Positions 39,241 through 54,453 are shown, counted from the first letter of the stretch. The stretch: 64,000 bases of DNA from Zygaena filipendulae (GCA_907165275.2 OU015662.1:10175501-10239500); one strand, 5' to 3'. Notes: generated by a model from the sequence alone, not told the origin. Numbers and translations are program-made.

Positions 39241-41944
39241 TTTAATAAATTTAATAAATTCATATTTTATCTTGCACATGATAAAACCAAGCTCATCTCG
39301 TCATTGTGCAATCAGCGAAGTAGTAACATGTAATGGCGTTTAATAATCTTTTAAGTTCAATTTTACACCTTTTATTTAAAAAAGCATTTAATATCGCCTC
39401 TGATCGTATAATCGACATTAATGATGAGCTGAGTATTTCATTTTAATAAAATCTCGCTACAATGTCTGCGCAATAACTGTGAAATTCTTACCACCTATAT
39501 GAAATGTTGGCGATCGGATTTCAATTTATATGTATTGTAGTTATTATCCTTAACTATAAAACATTAATAAGTTTTCTTTCCTTTTAAACCAATAGTAACC
39601 GCTTTAATTTTTTGTTTCTGTTTTTGTTTTATGGTTTATAATACTAAAGATCCTAGTTTCATGTTTCAACTCTTCTGATATTTTTTTTTTGTTTTGGTTT
39701 ATTTCTGCAGCTTTGATTGAATTAGTATAATGTTATAACAATAATACATCGGAGTCTGCTTGTCTGCGATTCTCATCCAGACAATGTTTCGTTCAAACAC
39801 CATCGTACAGTTATAAACGCCTCGGGTCCGTTCGGTGTTGCAAATGCGTGATTTCGTTCATTATTTCATTTATGCAGCACGTTGGCAAGCTTAATGCGAT
39901 ATTTTCTTAATAAATTTGCTGTGTACAAGCCTGTTCAATGTTTATTGGACATGTCATTCACGACCTGACCTTTGGGGCGTGTATGAAATGTAAAGAAAGC
40001 ATTAAAATATTATAGAGAGGCGTCAAATTAATTGACACATGGTGATTTAAGGGTTAACTTATGCCTAGATTGTATCTGATGCTTATCATCAATTGAACAT
40101 TTAAACTGCATTGGATATAATTTACCGTGCTATCTTCCAACTTTGTTACTTTATCGTTTTGATTAACTTCACAGTCATTGTTCTATTAGTCTTTGTGCTT
40201 GGTACTATCACAAGCGTGGTACCCGAATGAACGTCACCCATACCAGCTCTTCCATTTGTATCAATACCGCATTGGCGAGCCCAGATAGACGCTGCGATAG
40301 TGCTGCGTAATAAATTGGCCGCCGACATCGAATCGTCTGAATGCATGCACCGTTAACGAGTAATGGAGAAAGGCCCTTTCACATAGGGTTGAAGTTACTG
40401 CCTGTCCGCCGCTGAAATGGAAATTAGCAAAAAGGACAGCTATGAACCTGTCAGATTTAAATCAAATCTTAGCGAAAGTTACTGCAGCTTTAGTTTTATG
40501 CTGTCTTATAAAATTCAATATCGAATTTTATAAGTCAAACATATTCATTCTCTATCATGTATAATCTAATTCCCATAAATGAACGTCATGAGTAAAGAAA
40601 TCCAATAAGTATTAAATCTTTTCAGTCATGTTTGATGATGATTTGCTTTATTGTCCTTTCTAACGCCTTTTTTTATATATCAATGGAAGATTATATCGAA
40701 CTTTATCAAAATCTTATTGAAAAGCTCTTTTACGAGCAATGAATCAAAAAACCAGCAGTTCTTCACTGTGCTTGCTGCATTTATTTCTCCTTTCGTGTGA
40801 ACTAACTAAACCATCTTTAACTTACCCACACGTTTCGTTTTCCTCAAAACGTTATGCAACCACCTCACAAAATATATTCCAATATCGGTTCGATGGAGTC
40901 CCTTATCTTTTACTTTGATGTTTTATTTCCTGTGCTTATCTTATTTCTTTAGTGATTCGATTTTAGGTCATGTCGGTACATGTCTGTGCTGTAGCTAGCT
41001 TTCATTGATCGGTTATCAGCTGAAGTAGCAGTGCAACGTTGTGGTACCTATTAGCTTCTAAGTATTATAAAATGTTCATAATACGAGTTTATTATGTTAA
41101 TAGGATAAATTAGTAAAACGAGACTCACACATAAACATGTTATAGATATTAGTTACTTATTTGTAATATCCATCAATTTATGTATATAATATAATATCTA
41201 AGTTTCTAGAGACATCGTATAAATTTATATCAAATAATGACTTCAACTGAAACTTCAAGTCGAATTATTTCAGAATACCTAATTACAGAATGAAATATTT
41301 AACTGCGGTTTCATCCGTATGAATTTCATGATTCCCTTGGCAACACTTAGTTACCAGATAATCTTATCCTATTTATGATAAAAGATGGGTAGTAAAAATT
41401 ATCGTTGAATAAAATTAATCCAATAAACAAGTTTCCCTCGAAATCTCTTTGTTCCTAAGTAAAAAAGGATACTTTTAGTGACAGAATATTAAGAATTGGT
41501 TCAGTAATTGCAAAGATTAACCCCCTAAAAACAAACAAAATACTTTAAGTACAGGAAAATGTAAGTACTTTCAAAAAGATCCCGTTATTATCTAGACGCT
41601 CCTTAGACTGCCTGCATAAATATCACTTACTGAGACACAAGCAGCATTAAATCACTAGAATCTAGGTTCTAGGTTCAATTGTCAGTGAGTTAATTAGACC
41701 GAACGGTGAATGAGATGGTTAGAGTTAAGATTAAGATAAACATAAAGATTATCGTGAGAACGGAATCGTTGCATCCCGATAGAGACTTCATTCAGTAGTC
41801 TGTTAAAAATTATATGCAGGTACACGACTTGGGAAATCATCTTTCATTTTGAAGTTTTGATCTATGTAGCTAATCATATGGTATTTCAAGTGTAGTACCT
41901 GACTAAATTACTTTTCACAACATTACAATTAGTGACATACGACA

Positions 41945-42165
41945 GCATTAGCATTGTTCGTAGCTGACCTGGCCAAGGGTCACAGGCTCAATCCTCGCAG
42001 GGTAAACTTTGCTTGAGTATTTTATTCCCCTTGAGTCTGGGTGATTAGTGATTTACTTTATTATAAGTACGTATTGACAAAAAAGAAATATCATAGAACA
42101 AGCTTTGCTTAGTTTAAGACCAGGTGGTGATGTGTGATGATCACTCGGCAATGAAATTAGGTATA
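41945..42165 (+). mobile_element. decayed tRNA-derived SINE
   Basis: Keeps a B-box relic (AGGCTCAATCC at 41984-41994), TTGAGTCTGGGTG and ACAAGCTTTGCTTAG followed by GTGGTGATGTGTG, the same order as in lepidopteran SINEs; strongly diverged. Confidence 0.5.
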
Positions 42166-42778
42166 TTATATCATTATAATTTTCTATTATTTTATCAGAT
42201 CACAGTTCAACACGGTTAATTAGTATCGTCTACCAATTACAAAATGATTCAACAAGATGAGGTTGAATTTGAAGTTGAAGTTAAAGTTAAAAGGATTACT
42301 AACTGCAGTAAATACGGACACTATACAGACATCGTGATACTTACGTATGTATGCGAAATGTAAGAAAAACACCCGAGCTAAAAAATATACAGCTAAGCCA
42401 GTTTGGATGAGATCATGAAGAGCAAACGATTCGAAATTAAATTACATACGCGGATAATTCATGAAGCATTCAATTCCCAATATGGATATGTCTTACGAGA
42501 TCCCGAAAATGCGAAGCTCGGTCGGCGAAGACCAAAAACGGACACAATCACCGACGATCCAGTTTCTAACTATAAGAACAAAGAATGACGATTGACATTG
42601 CTGACGTAGAATTTATTGAAAAGGAATAAGGTATAGATAGAACATAACATGCACTAATGTACAATGAATATTATAAACTCTATTGGACTCTGCATTGTAA
42701 CTTGATACATGAGAAACATATTTTTTAGTAGCCCCATACTTATAAACACTATATTACATATACTACACAAACTAGACT

Positions 42779-42814
42779 GGCCTAAGACTTGAGAACGTTC
42801 TCAAGTCTTAGGCC
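42779..42814. repeat. 36-bp perfect palindrome
   Basis: Two 18-bp arms (GGCCTAAGACTTGAGAAC and its exact complement) with no spacer. Confidence 0.9.
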
Positions 42815-44689
42815 TGTATTAAATCATCATAATAATTTATGATAAATTCGATTATATTTTAATAATGCTTGACATTATTACATAATTATATAGAGTACTA
42901 AAAAGAGGTTATTTATTGATAAATGCTACCTACCTTCTTAAACTTGATAGGCTCTCAAGATGTTGAGTCTCTCACTCATTAGGTGCACGTGTACAATGTA
43001 AAATTAAGTATCAAGTTTGAGTAGCGTTCATTATTCCCTCATCTCAATTTTCCACCGTAGTGAGCGAGAAAAAAGATATATTTACAGGCGACCGACTCTT
43101 GTGTGTCGTTTATAAATACGGATCTTAAATATAAGAACATATCGTTATCTCGATATCTCGATATCAAATCCGAATATCGTGTCAGTACGTGTAAAACTCC
43201 TAGAGCCGAAGTCATTAATATTTATAGAACAATTGACTATTACACAAACTTGGCCACCTGGCGTTTGCATCATAACGTAATTGTTCACTTGACTGATACG
43301 GCTATTACTCGTACCAGATCTATGTATAAACCTCTTTCACATCAGACGTGAGTTGAAACACATACAGTATGGGTGCACGAGCCGATTTGTAATTTTAGTT
43401 TTTTTACGATAATTTCCTTTTCAGCTTGTATCATTTTAATAAAACAAATAAGTAATCACTGATAATAACGCTTTTCGTGAAAATCAATGGACGTAACACA
43501 AAATACTCTGTAACTATAGAAAGGTCAAAACTAAAACTAACAAACTATACCTACGTTATTAAAATAAAAGCCAAACACTACTATTATATAATCTATTTAG
43601 AAAAAAAAATTATACTTAGGTACCTACTTAAATTCTTAATTTTTTTAGTTAGATAATAATGAACGCGATAAGTTCATGCTGCGTATTTTTATAAACATCG
43701 AGTAACATGTCTAAACTTGTCATTAACCAACAAAATAAGCGTCTGAGTCATTTGTGATGAGTACGAACTCTGTAACTGAAACATGTAGGAAACAATTAAA
43801 ATATTATTACCATATTATTAACAACAAAAGCTATACTGCTTAGTGCTTACGTCTAACAAAAAAAAAATAACAAAAAAAACATACATAAAGAGATACTAAT
43901 TATTCATAATCCTATAGGAGAAAGTACAACGCATACAGACAGACACGCGTAAGAGAGAGCTTTTTGCAAACAAAATAGGGATTATGTTAGTATTCCCACA
44001 TTTAGGTGAAATTCTTCCATTGTATGGTAATAGAGACATTGTGAGTCGTTGGAATATCGTTTCACTTGTGTTTTCCTTTCAGAGCATACTGTTTAAACAA
44101 CATAGCTGTTAAAATTTCAAGAAATATGTATTTGTAAATATTTTCATGTAGGTACTGAGTGGAGAAAAGATAGTTTTGGTAGAGAATATTGTTGATAACT
44201 TCAGGTTCCTTTTGTTAAATATCTCGTGGAATAATTTAATTTCACATATACATGTGAATTGATGTATTTTCTACTTTGTCTTTATAATATTTGAAAGGTT
44301 TTTTTTTTTTTTTTTTTCATTTTAGTGGTGTCGATTCCCATTTGAAGAAAACAAGTTTTCAAAAACATTTAAAATCAAATACTTTCCTTCGAATCCCTCA
44401 TAACTTTTAATGTTCCTAGTCTAAATAATATTTCACAATGCTACTTTTGTTAAATTTTAACTGTTATTTAACAGTTTGCCACATATGCATTCACCTTAAC
44501 AAAGGAACCGCCATATACACACGATAATTTCATACCATAAAGGGCTTGGACCAGTGTTTCGATTATAGTGTTAGGCAAAACGCAATCATTATGTGAATAA
44601 CTATAATGTGGTGTAGGTATGTTAACCTTAAAACCTATTACACGTTTGAAGTGAAAGTTAAAGCAAATAGTAACATGTACTTATACTGA

Positions 44690-45015
44690 AAACCTGATAC
44701 ACCCCATTTAAAAAAATAAACAATAATAATATGATTAAAATAAATTTTATGAAAAAATATTAATACTTTAAAAGTTATTCGAGATTAGTTTGGAGGTGAC
44801 TTATCTACGAAATTCTAAGCGCTACGCCCGCACCTACCGGTTCGAATTCTTTTGCTGCGGGCGGCGTACGCGCCAAATATTGTATTATAAATAATTTAGA
44901 CATGGGCTAATAAAAGTGAAAAAATGTAACCTATATTAAAACATAGTGCGATCGATCCGCTAGTTGATTCTGAGCTAACTACTTTCTAGTTTTCAGTTAA
45001 TTCACTAACACTATG
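44690..45015 (+). repeat. dispersed repeat, copy 1
   Basis: Shares with 60652-61085, in the same orientation, TGACTTATCTACGAAATT, GCGCCAAATATTGTATT, AATAATTTAGACATGGGCTA and ACTACTTTCTAGTTTTCAGT. Contains a GC-rich core (CTGCGGGCGGCG). Class unknown. Confidence 0.7.
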
Positions 45016-47661
45016 TATAGATTCTGATTTAACATGATTTGGATTAGGATTATTAATATTATTATTAATCAATTTAATCAATTAATGTCACGTGCTGATC
45101 CAATCAAATTATAGTTTCAGTAAGTAAAGCTCGATCATTAACTCCGCGTTCAACTTTACCAAATAAGTAGTTAAATAGATAAAGATCTTTATGTAGAGTC
45201 ACGTATTTGCAGTTATAACAGTAATTTTATACCTAAAATATGAATTTAATTCTAAGAATGCGACTCATTCCACAAGTCTAATCTGTTTTATCGCTATTTG
45301 CTTAACCTTCCGCTTCCCAGTCACGGTCTTTTTGATATAATTATTAATGATCGTCATTATTTTAATGCGCAGATGCTGTCTCTCTGTAACTATATAAAAT
45401 TAAAATACGCTCTTAGCTTTATATTAAGCGGATATACTTACTTATTTTGAATAACTAGTATCTAGACACATAAATTTATGTCCATTGCTCACTCGGTTAA
45501 CAACGGTAGTGATGTGATAATTTGACAGCCAATTTTCGACGTGACGTCTTATTCCCTCGATTTTGAATGCCCTATCGATATATTCTTAAACTCACCGGTG
45601 ATGGACCATTTGAAACGCCAGTCAAATTTCTAACTGTTATGGGTGCTTCGAGATTGCTCTCTCCATTGTTAAATCAAACGCCAATATAAATGCTTCGAAG
45701 GTTCTCTTGGCTCGGGGTCAGGTTTTCAAAGCAAGGGCCGTTTCGCAAGTGATGGAATTGATAGATATATTAATATTATTGAAAGCTCTTTATGATGCTT
45801 ATAGAACACTTACCGATCATATAAAACATGGCGTACCTATTGTATTTTGAAAATATTATTCTAGATAAAATAATTTAAATAGCCGTTTAGTTTTTTTCTG
45901 TCGGCGATAAAGTTTATTTCTTTAATAGATTTTAGAAATCAATCATATCGCCACCTTTCTTAAAAGCGGTGGCGATCGATAAAGTTAAAAATGATGATGA
46001 AGCAATAAAATCTAAACTAACGGATACGAAAGCACTAAAGTATTGTAAATTGCCCTAACTCTGCCATCACATTTCAACTCCGTTCGTGGAAATAGTCAAT
46101 ATTTCTAAGTAGTACATTTGATACAGCCTACGAACGCAACAAAACCATTGTGGGGTGAAATGGAATTTATTTGCGTCTAAAATTTCTACATATTATCTGG
46201 TTATATGACAACTACTTAATTAATTAGCTTACAATAATAAATTACGAAGTTGATAATTAATCGACATAAATCACCTTAGTTTAATGTATTACATTTTAGA
46301 CTCTACGAGATGCTAATAATTTGCAGATAAACAAAACTACGAAAACTACTACAGATACGAGTCTGAAAGTTGAAGATATTTGAAAAAAAAATTGCTAGAG
46401 GTTGATATGTACAGGTTGCAATCTTGCAAATAACAAAGAACAAAATCATACTTAGGCATGGTTTCATCACGGTAGGTTCTTAAAAACAGCAAAACTTACA
46501 GTTTAAAACTTGAAGTGTGTAAAGTATGGTGGTGATTGTGATGCCAGCGCACCTCTATCTATCTATTTATCATCCAAACAACACGAGCGGAGCCGAGGAA
46601 AACAACTAGTGAATCAATAAAATAGAAAGTATACTATAAAATCAAAAAAGGGAATTTAATAGTGTCTATTGATAGATACTTTAGCAGCTTTAGTCACACC
46701 TAATAACACCAAAAATTGCTGTGCGAACTTTTAAAGTGATTTTGCCAATTAAAGATTCATATGTAATGGCATCTCTTTCTATCACCGGTGGATATGAAAC
46801 ACTTAATTGGTAGCATAGGAAGCGTTAATTAATAAATTACCTACAAACACAGGTACAGACAGTCGCCAAATTGAACTGGTTGGTTTTATAACTTTTTAAG
46901 TTCAAAACTGGAACTTTATCCTTTCGAACGGATGTACTTAATGGCGCCCACATTAAAATTCATTAAATCCATATCGTAATTCAATACCAATTTAATTTAG
47001 AACTAACGAAAGTCATTTAATTTATTCTATTGAAAGTAGCAATACATATTTTTTTTTTAATGAAGAAATTATGTATGTTTCTTAACATTTCACGTGTAAA
47101 CTAGATCATATTCAATATACATATTTATTTTTTCCACTCTTTCAAACAACAACATTCCTTATTTTTTTTTTTAATAATAATCGCTCCACAGACACCATTT
47201 TGAAGTCTTATAACGTCATGATATTTGTTTCTTTCAACGTGGGAGTCACTTTACTGGTTTCTTTCTTCTTGTCTTCTCCCTCCGCCTAAAGTTCTACTTT
47301 TATTAGCTTTACTAGCGTTTAGCTTTACTAGTTGATAAGACCTGGGCTATAAGGGTCAGTATCTCAGTAATGTCTGACAACGATTTAACTATTCAATTAA
47401 AACTGTAATTACCTAGGCGTTGCGAAAGTTGCAGGTCTCTGCAAGTTCAACTAGGAGTTACTTATATGGAATTTTATATAGCTATCTGCAAGTACTTCTG
47501 TTTTTATGCAGCTATTCGCAGTTACTTCAATCTTTGTACTTAAATGTAATTTATCGTGTAAATCAAATATTATATTTAAATATCTATTTATATCTGATTT
47601 TCTACAATATATGCTATTAAAATTTATAGTTCTTACACATTTTATATCTATATTTGTTAAA

Positions 47662-47849
47662 TCCCTACTAATATTATAAATGCGAAAGTAACTCTATCTG
47701 TCTGTCTGTTAACCATCCATCCATTAACAATAACCAATAAATTTTGCATACACATTTTCAAGTACAAAAAACGATATGTGGTACTTTTTATCCCGAAATT
47801 CCCGCGGGATCTTTTAAATTCCGCGGGTGAAACCGCGGGGCACAGCTAG
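47662..47849 (+). mobile_element. Lep1-type Helitron, complete and well preserved
   Basis: A|TCCCTACTAATATTATAAA at the left, CGGGTGAAACCGCGGGGC hairpin and CACAGCTAG|T at the right. At 188 bp with an intact hairpin it is among the least decayed copies. Confidence 0.85.
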
Positions 47850-48469
47850 TTTAAAATAAATGTCTTTCATAGCAGAATGAGGATAACCTCACGTAAATTG
47901 TAGCTCGTTTTATAAATAAGGTTTCTATTAACACGGCTAAAGAATATTTGATGCAAACAATCCGCTTAAAAGATTATTGAAGTCGAAGCATCGGAATAAG
48001 CTGCGAATTCAAAAACCACCCACGCATGACTATATAAAATGTGTAACGACCGGACAAAGTGGAACAAACTGACGGGAAGGTTTCAATGTCAGCGACGAAC
48101 TGTAAAACTATACACGTTACAAATTATTATACCTCTCAATGAGAAAAAAATATACACTAGTACCTACTGGTTCATATTTTTTTCAATGTTGAGTTTACAC
48201 ATATAAAATCATGGGCTAAGCCTTCTAGTTTCTAGATACTTTAAATTCTGTGCAAGGCTTTCTTTAAAATACAGGCAACCATTTAATTTTTTTTTTAATT
48301 CAATCCTGAATGAGTTTAAATGGAGGTGACAGTTTAAATGGGAGTCCTATCAGTTATAGTCATTGAAATTGATACTATGAGAGGGCAACTTTTTAAATAA
48401 ACTGTAATCCATTTCTAATGCGGATCTGCTGGAAGACCTAGTCATGGAAAAAACATGTCTCTCGCACTT

Positions 48470-48608
48470 TCTGATATTCAACCGATCATAATAAAATTTT
48501 GTATACACGTTGTCAGGAGTGCAAAGAAGATCATAGAATACTTTTATCCAGGAATTCCAGCAAAAACTCTGCAATTAACGAAATTGAAACCACAGGGGAC
48601 AGCTTTAG
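48470..48608 (+). mobile_element. decayed Helitron 3' part
   Basis: ACACGTTGTCAGGAGTGCA, CTTTTATCCAGGAATTCC, GAAACCACAGGGGACAGCTT; the hairpin is damaged. Confidence 0.55.
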
Positions 48609-49589
48609 TTAGTAAATAAATAAAGAAATGGGTATAAGAACTGGCAATAATTCAACTACTGAGTGAAAAAAGGTGAAGCTGCGGTGAGAACAGAAAATTT
48701 TGTTTTGGAGATGATGGTAAAGCCGTATGTCGTAATTTTGTGTCAGCAGACTTGGCGGCGTGTTTCTACACAAGTTTTCATTGATTATGTCAACGTAGGC
48801 GGAGCCGGCTCGGTCCAGTCCATTCATGAATTGGGCAAGCCAAGCCCACGCTCCAACGGTGAACGGCACTATACCTTCCGTAACACTAAGTTATGAGTGT
48901 TAATTAAAAGAAATTTTTAATTTCACCAAACACGGGAAGCGTTTGATTCATCTTTTGTATTTAGAAAATACACAGATTCGAGAATTTGTTATATTTGAAA
49001 AGGTTGGTCTTAGTTTTTTTTAATATTCTGATAATTCGTAGATTTGTAGATATGTAGATACGAAAGATCCAATTTACAGCCTAATCTTGTTGATAGCAAT
49101 AAAAAAATATGGCTATTAAAAACACAAAACACCAATTAGTGCCGCCATATTTGAAACAGGCCTATTAGGTAAAAACTAGTTGAACTAAAATCAACTCGAG
49201 AAAACCATTTAAGGTTTTTGTTTTTAACGAAAACGAAAGTCCGGAACACCTAAAACGGTGCAAAGTTGTAAATTCGAACATAAACTTGCTTGTTTTCTAC
49301 TAATCTTACTGATGTCACAGTGGTGTTCGCCCACGCGTTATAAACAATCCGACAGATGACATTAATGCTGCGGATGTATTAATTGAGAGCCCGCTAAGTG
49401 ACGTGAAACTTGTTTGACTGAAAGGTACCAAAACGAATTATTTCGAAATCAATATTTCTGTTACTTCCTTCCTTCTGGGTCGAAAATAGAGGTATAGGTA
49501 TTGCACAAGTCACGACATAGAAATAATAATAATATCTGATAATAATAATAACTTTTCCTCTTTAGCCTAAACTAACATATATAGGGGAA

Positions 49590-49736
49590 ATATTTGATTT
49601 TGGTTTGTTTGTTTGTTGGTATGATTTAACTCAAAAACTACTGGGCCGATTTCAAAAATTCTTTCTCCATTATAATGCTACATTATCCCTGAGTAACTCC
49701 GAAATAACCGCAGATAAAACCGCGGGGTACAGCTTA
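49590..49736 (+). mobile_element. decayed Helitron 3' part
   Basis: GTTTGTTTGTTTGTTGG, then CTACTGGGCCGATTTC, then AAAACCGCGGGGTACAGCTT. Confidence 0.6.
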
Positions 49737-51447
49737 AGTAATAAAGACAGACTAATGAATATTAGAGTATGTTGAGGTAATTTAGAACATAGGGTATAGG
49801 TACATATAGGGACATAGGGTAAGTATCTTGTGATCTAGGTAGTAATTCAATAATGATCATAGATTAAGGAATGTTACTAACCATGCAGAGCAATGTCCAT
49901 ATACACCCCATGTACAATGTATGAAATCATCTCAATATAATCTATGGACTAGTATAGATTACCTTTGAAGTTCATAACCCAATCAGTAGTGCCATTAAAT
50001 ATTTACACAGCTTAACTCTCAAATATCAAGACACTATCAGAGTACAGTGTGATACAGTTATTGTTCTAATGAAACGCAATTGGACACGATGTCAGAGAAT
50101 TTGCTTTTCCAACGTCCATACGACTCATTGAATACGCATGCAGTTGCCATCTCGTATATTCTATTTGTATTTAAACAGATGGCTACTTAGAAGTTTTTTT
50201 TTATTAACCACTCAGTTGCTGCTCTTGGATAAGGAGGTAGGTAGTAAATTATGAAACATTGGTGGTCTTTGCTTGTTTAATTATTTAAAGTATTTGTTCA
50301 TACGTTTTATTAATTGGTAACTTGAGTCAATATTGTACGATTTGTAATGAATAAGTTTAGTTTTAATTCAAATAGGCTTCTAAATAAAGCTTTTGTAACT
50401 TTTCTAAGTAGTTATTAGATATTACATTTGTATTATTAAAAATTGAATAATGACTTAATTATTTGTGAATACCAATTGACAAAAATATTAGATTTGGTTC
50501 AAAAAGCGGGATCCAACAGATGATCCTTCCAATCAAATAGTCATCGGTTCTTTAAACGACTGCAACTGCAAAGTTTCGAAATATTCGTGCATTCTTATTA
50601 AGTACGACAGCAGTATAATTAATGAATGAAACTGGTATTTTAGGGTTCAATACAAAAAGGATAAAGCACAAAACAATCATAATTACGTCGTAACAATTCA
50701 ACGGTAATGCAAGTTTAAAATTGAAGTCGTTAAGGACATTACCACATAATGCAGTGAAAAATATCATGAACATAATAATATTCGAATCGCGAACGACTCG
50801 TTTCTGCTTCCAGCGTAACGGGCAACGGCAACGGTTTAAATTGGTTGAAACGTTGCAACATCGTTACGGTCCTTCTTAAATGTCAATCGTTATTTAACAG
50901 CACGCGACGAGGCTGTTATTAAAAACAAGTAGTACAAGACCTGTGCAGTTCATTACGAATATTACATGCGTAAACTTTTCAATTTTTTTTCTCTCTCCGT
51001 TAAAAAACAAAAATTAAGTAGATACAGACAGTATCAAAAATATGCAAATACTTTTATTGCAATTAAACTAACGACTCTCAAAAGTAATCACATGTTTTAG
51101 ATACTGACTGTGAGTGAAATAATTAATTATTTACTGGCCTAGAAATTTTGACACATCACATTTGCTCTATAAACGTATAAAGACAAGAATGTACAGTATA
51201 CACATGTCTGGTCGTATTAAACAACTCTCAAGTCTTTGTTTTCTTCATTTTCCAGTGTAATGAGTAAGACAAAATTACTTGACACGGTCCTCGTATTAAA
51301 TTTTGGTAGCATTTAAAAATAAATTCTTTCCAAATGATCGATTTATCGCATTGTATTTTTATTTTAGTCACTACACGTCATAATCTTTCACCCCACCGCT
51401 TTCTCTTAAATGATGAATGTAAAAGTGCTTCATATTGGCGGAAAATA

Positions 51448-51725
51448 AGGATGTTGACTATAAAAAAACAATAGACACGTATTTTTTGATTTTCCAAATA
51501 AATGAAAATATACAGAGATAAAGCGCATTAAAGTTTAGGGTGAGGGGTCGTGACGTCATTAACCGGTATAAGCCGCCATACAAACTGTCCGGTTAGTGAC
51601 GTCACGCGAAATTTCAACTCAATGTATCGCCGTTATTTTTTGATTACGTAAAAAAAGAAAAAATACGTGTCCAATGTTTTTTATTAATCTACAAGACGGA
51701 CTAAAAAAAATTAGTCAACATGCCC
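51448..51725 (+). mobile_element. long-TIR MITE, copy 5, internally deleted near the left end
   Basis: AGGATGTTGACTATAAAAAA at the left and AGTCAACATGCCC at the right. The TAGTCCGTC block of the left half is missing. TGACGTCA at 51551 and 51597. Confidence 0.7.
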
Positions 51726-54453
51726 GTTAAATTTACTTTAGGCTCAATTGAATTAGCGGTTTGAAACAAAACAGGATCTAGAGCAAGAGCATCGTGCACC
51801 CCACGAGCATTGAGCACGTGTTCATGCGAGCACGTGTTGTCGTCCGTCGAACACAACACCCTCTTACAGCGACTATACCGCTGAAAAGGAAGTTGTTGAT
51901 CGATGACATTATTGCGACATGTGGACGACGCACGGATCGGAAGTTCGAATTACGAATAAGATATTAAAAAGAAAAAAACGCTGTGGACATTGACGTAGAA
52001 TTTTTTTTACGTTTTATCGATATTTAGGTATAGTTCCTCTCAGTAGGTAGGTATTCTTTATTAGATAAGAAAAGAAATTTACACGTAAACACGCTGGGAT
52101 CAGTCCCCAAGTCAAAAATTTTACTCAAAGATACATAATAGAATTATAAACTATGGTGTTAAATAATAATCTAAATAATATATGCATCTAAATGTATGTA
52201 CTTAGCTAAAAAATGAAAAAAAAAAAACAATCAGACAGCCGTTAAGATAATACGCAGCTGCAGCAGTTATGTCTCATGAGTTATGAATAATAAACAATAA
52301 GAATGCCTTGTCTCTAAGCAATTAACTTATCTCCGGATACTAGGCTTTTATTTTCTATCTTCCGGAGTTTTTAATAAATTGTACTTAGGAAGAAATATAT
52401 TTTACGAAACTTGATTTTATGCTTATGTTGATATTATGTAAGTAGAGTTTTTAGGCTTGATGACCATTTAAATTTCGAATGATCGATGCTATTCGGTTTT
52501 GTTTTTTTTTATCTGTCATACTTGGACGTTGGTTGGGCAACAGAACGAAATGTTCGGTAGACCACGTCTCGGTCAATATCTCAACTCCATGATTAGGATC
52601 TATCTCGTTGTACGTGCTCAACACGCATTGTAAGGTTCTCTTTAGTGCATTCGCCTGCCACAAATCACCGGTTTAATATTCCTACCTAGGCTAGGCAATT
52701 GTCGATTCTCGTCCCAAGAACAAAGGGGAGTCTATTAAAAACGGCTGCGTCTTACACCGTGGTGTAACGTTACAATTTCGTATGATAAAATAAAAATGGT
52801 AAAAATTTTAATTGTTTGAACATTATCACACAGCGCCTGGTTCCAAACTAAGTTTATGCAATTGGTATCGGACAACTGATATAACTCAAACTCATAGTAA
52901 ACACAAATGTTTATCAAATGTATGTTTTCCCTGATACTGGGATGGATAAATTTATTGATACTGTCTCTTTATGGTTAATATCAGTTCCACACAATTTTGG
53001 AACTTCATCAAGAACTCTTTGATAACAAGTATCTTAGGTGTTAAAACACGGTGTGTGTGATCTGTATGCCGAGTTCGTTAATACAAACATTCAAACATTT
53101 CACAAACTGTATAAAATAATGAGTATTACACGCAAATTAGGCGTTCAGACGTCAAGTTGCGGAAACCAGCTCGTTTACAAATACAATACATATTAGTAGA
53201 ATTATAGTTATCTAAGTTGTATTTCGGTGTAATAGAGGAATCAATGAAGCATATTATTTTATCACACTTCCTGCAAGCTAACATTGCACTGGGTGCTTAG
53301 AGTGCAAGTTGTTTGAATGAAATTCTTACCATTGAACTTGAAAATACATAAATATAAGGAAACTTACTACTCATTGAAATAATCCTCTAGTTATACCATC
53401 ACAACGTATTCATTCGTTAATAATAAACTATAATCTGAATTTTACAAACTATAAGAGTACCTTAGGAAAGCTCTATATTTGTCTCAAAACATGTTTCTAA
53501 ATGTATGATGCCTAAAAATGTTCTTTAAAAAGAAGTTGTTACATATTTTCAAAATTCCTGCAGTTGCTTATGCAAAGCGATTCTGTCTCTGTAAAGTAAA
53601 ACCTAAAATTTTGTTCAAGCACGAAATCTGAAATCAATTTCATAAAACTCAAATGGCCAAAATTCATCTTTTTATACGTTTTTTTTTACTTGCCAATATT
53701 AAAAAGAAAAATAACAAAATTAAGTCATTTCACACACTATTAGGCTAGATATAGTCAAAATATGCAAAAAAATTCTTTGAGTATAAAAAAAAGAAAAAAG
53801 TTTTCAAAATTCGAATAAGGTATATAAAATATTATGATTTCATTTCAAATTTTTTCATTGACAGAGAGTTCGACAAAGAGTCAAAATCGCAACCATTATC
53901 CTTGCGCTGGGTTGTTGTTGGGTTCTAATTCAAAATGCAACCGCTTTGTACCTATTGTTCAAACTATTGAAGCCAGGCACTGCTTAGCGTCGGTAACGCG
54001 TCCTATGACCCTACAGGCGTGGTATCCGCTATCTTATCGTCGAAGATAAACCATGCCTTAATGCTTACGAAATGACGAGTGGTAATCGAGAGATATCGGT
54101 ATTGGAAGCATTTGCTCAACCATATACAAACCTAGAGGGTCTTTGACTGGTGATTTGGTGACACAAAAACGGGCATGATCGAATTTACACGTAAATATAA
54201 AAGGAACCAATAAGCAACCAATAATAATTGTTGCTTAAACCGTTTAACCAATAAGCGCGCACCTATGATGCTGTGACGGAAAATTTCGCCAGCCCCCATC
54301 CGCGCGTACCGTGCGATAAAGAACTTTTCACTAAAAATGGTTGATGCTATATGACTTTGATAACAATTGTGCAAAAGTTTACGTAGATTACGTTATTATA
54401 TTATGTATATTATTCTATATTTAATAAAACATTTATCTAATATATATTATATA

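Noticed and set aside
40146..40346. Minus-strand open frame of 66 codons
   Set aside because: No recognisable motif; short and isolated.
44299..44317. 19-T run as a transcription terminator or retroposon tail
   Set aside because: No tRNA-like promoter, target duplication or adjoining element; a simple homopolymer.
52451..52663. Minus-strand open frame of 70 codons
   Set aside because: Plausible composition but no recognised similarity, no splice sites and no neighbours; treated as chance.
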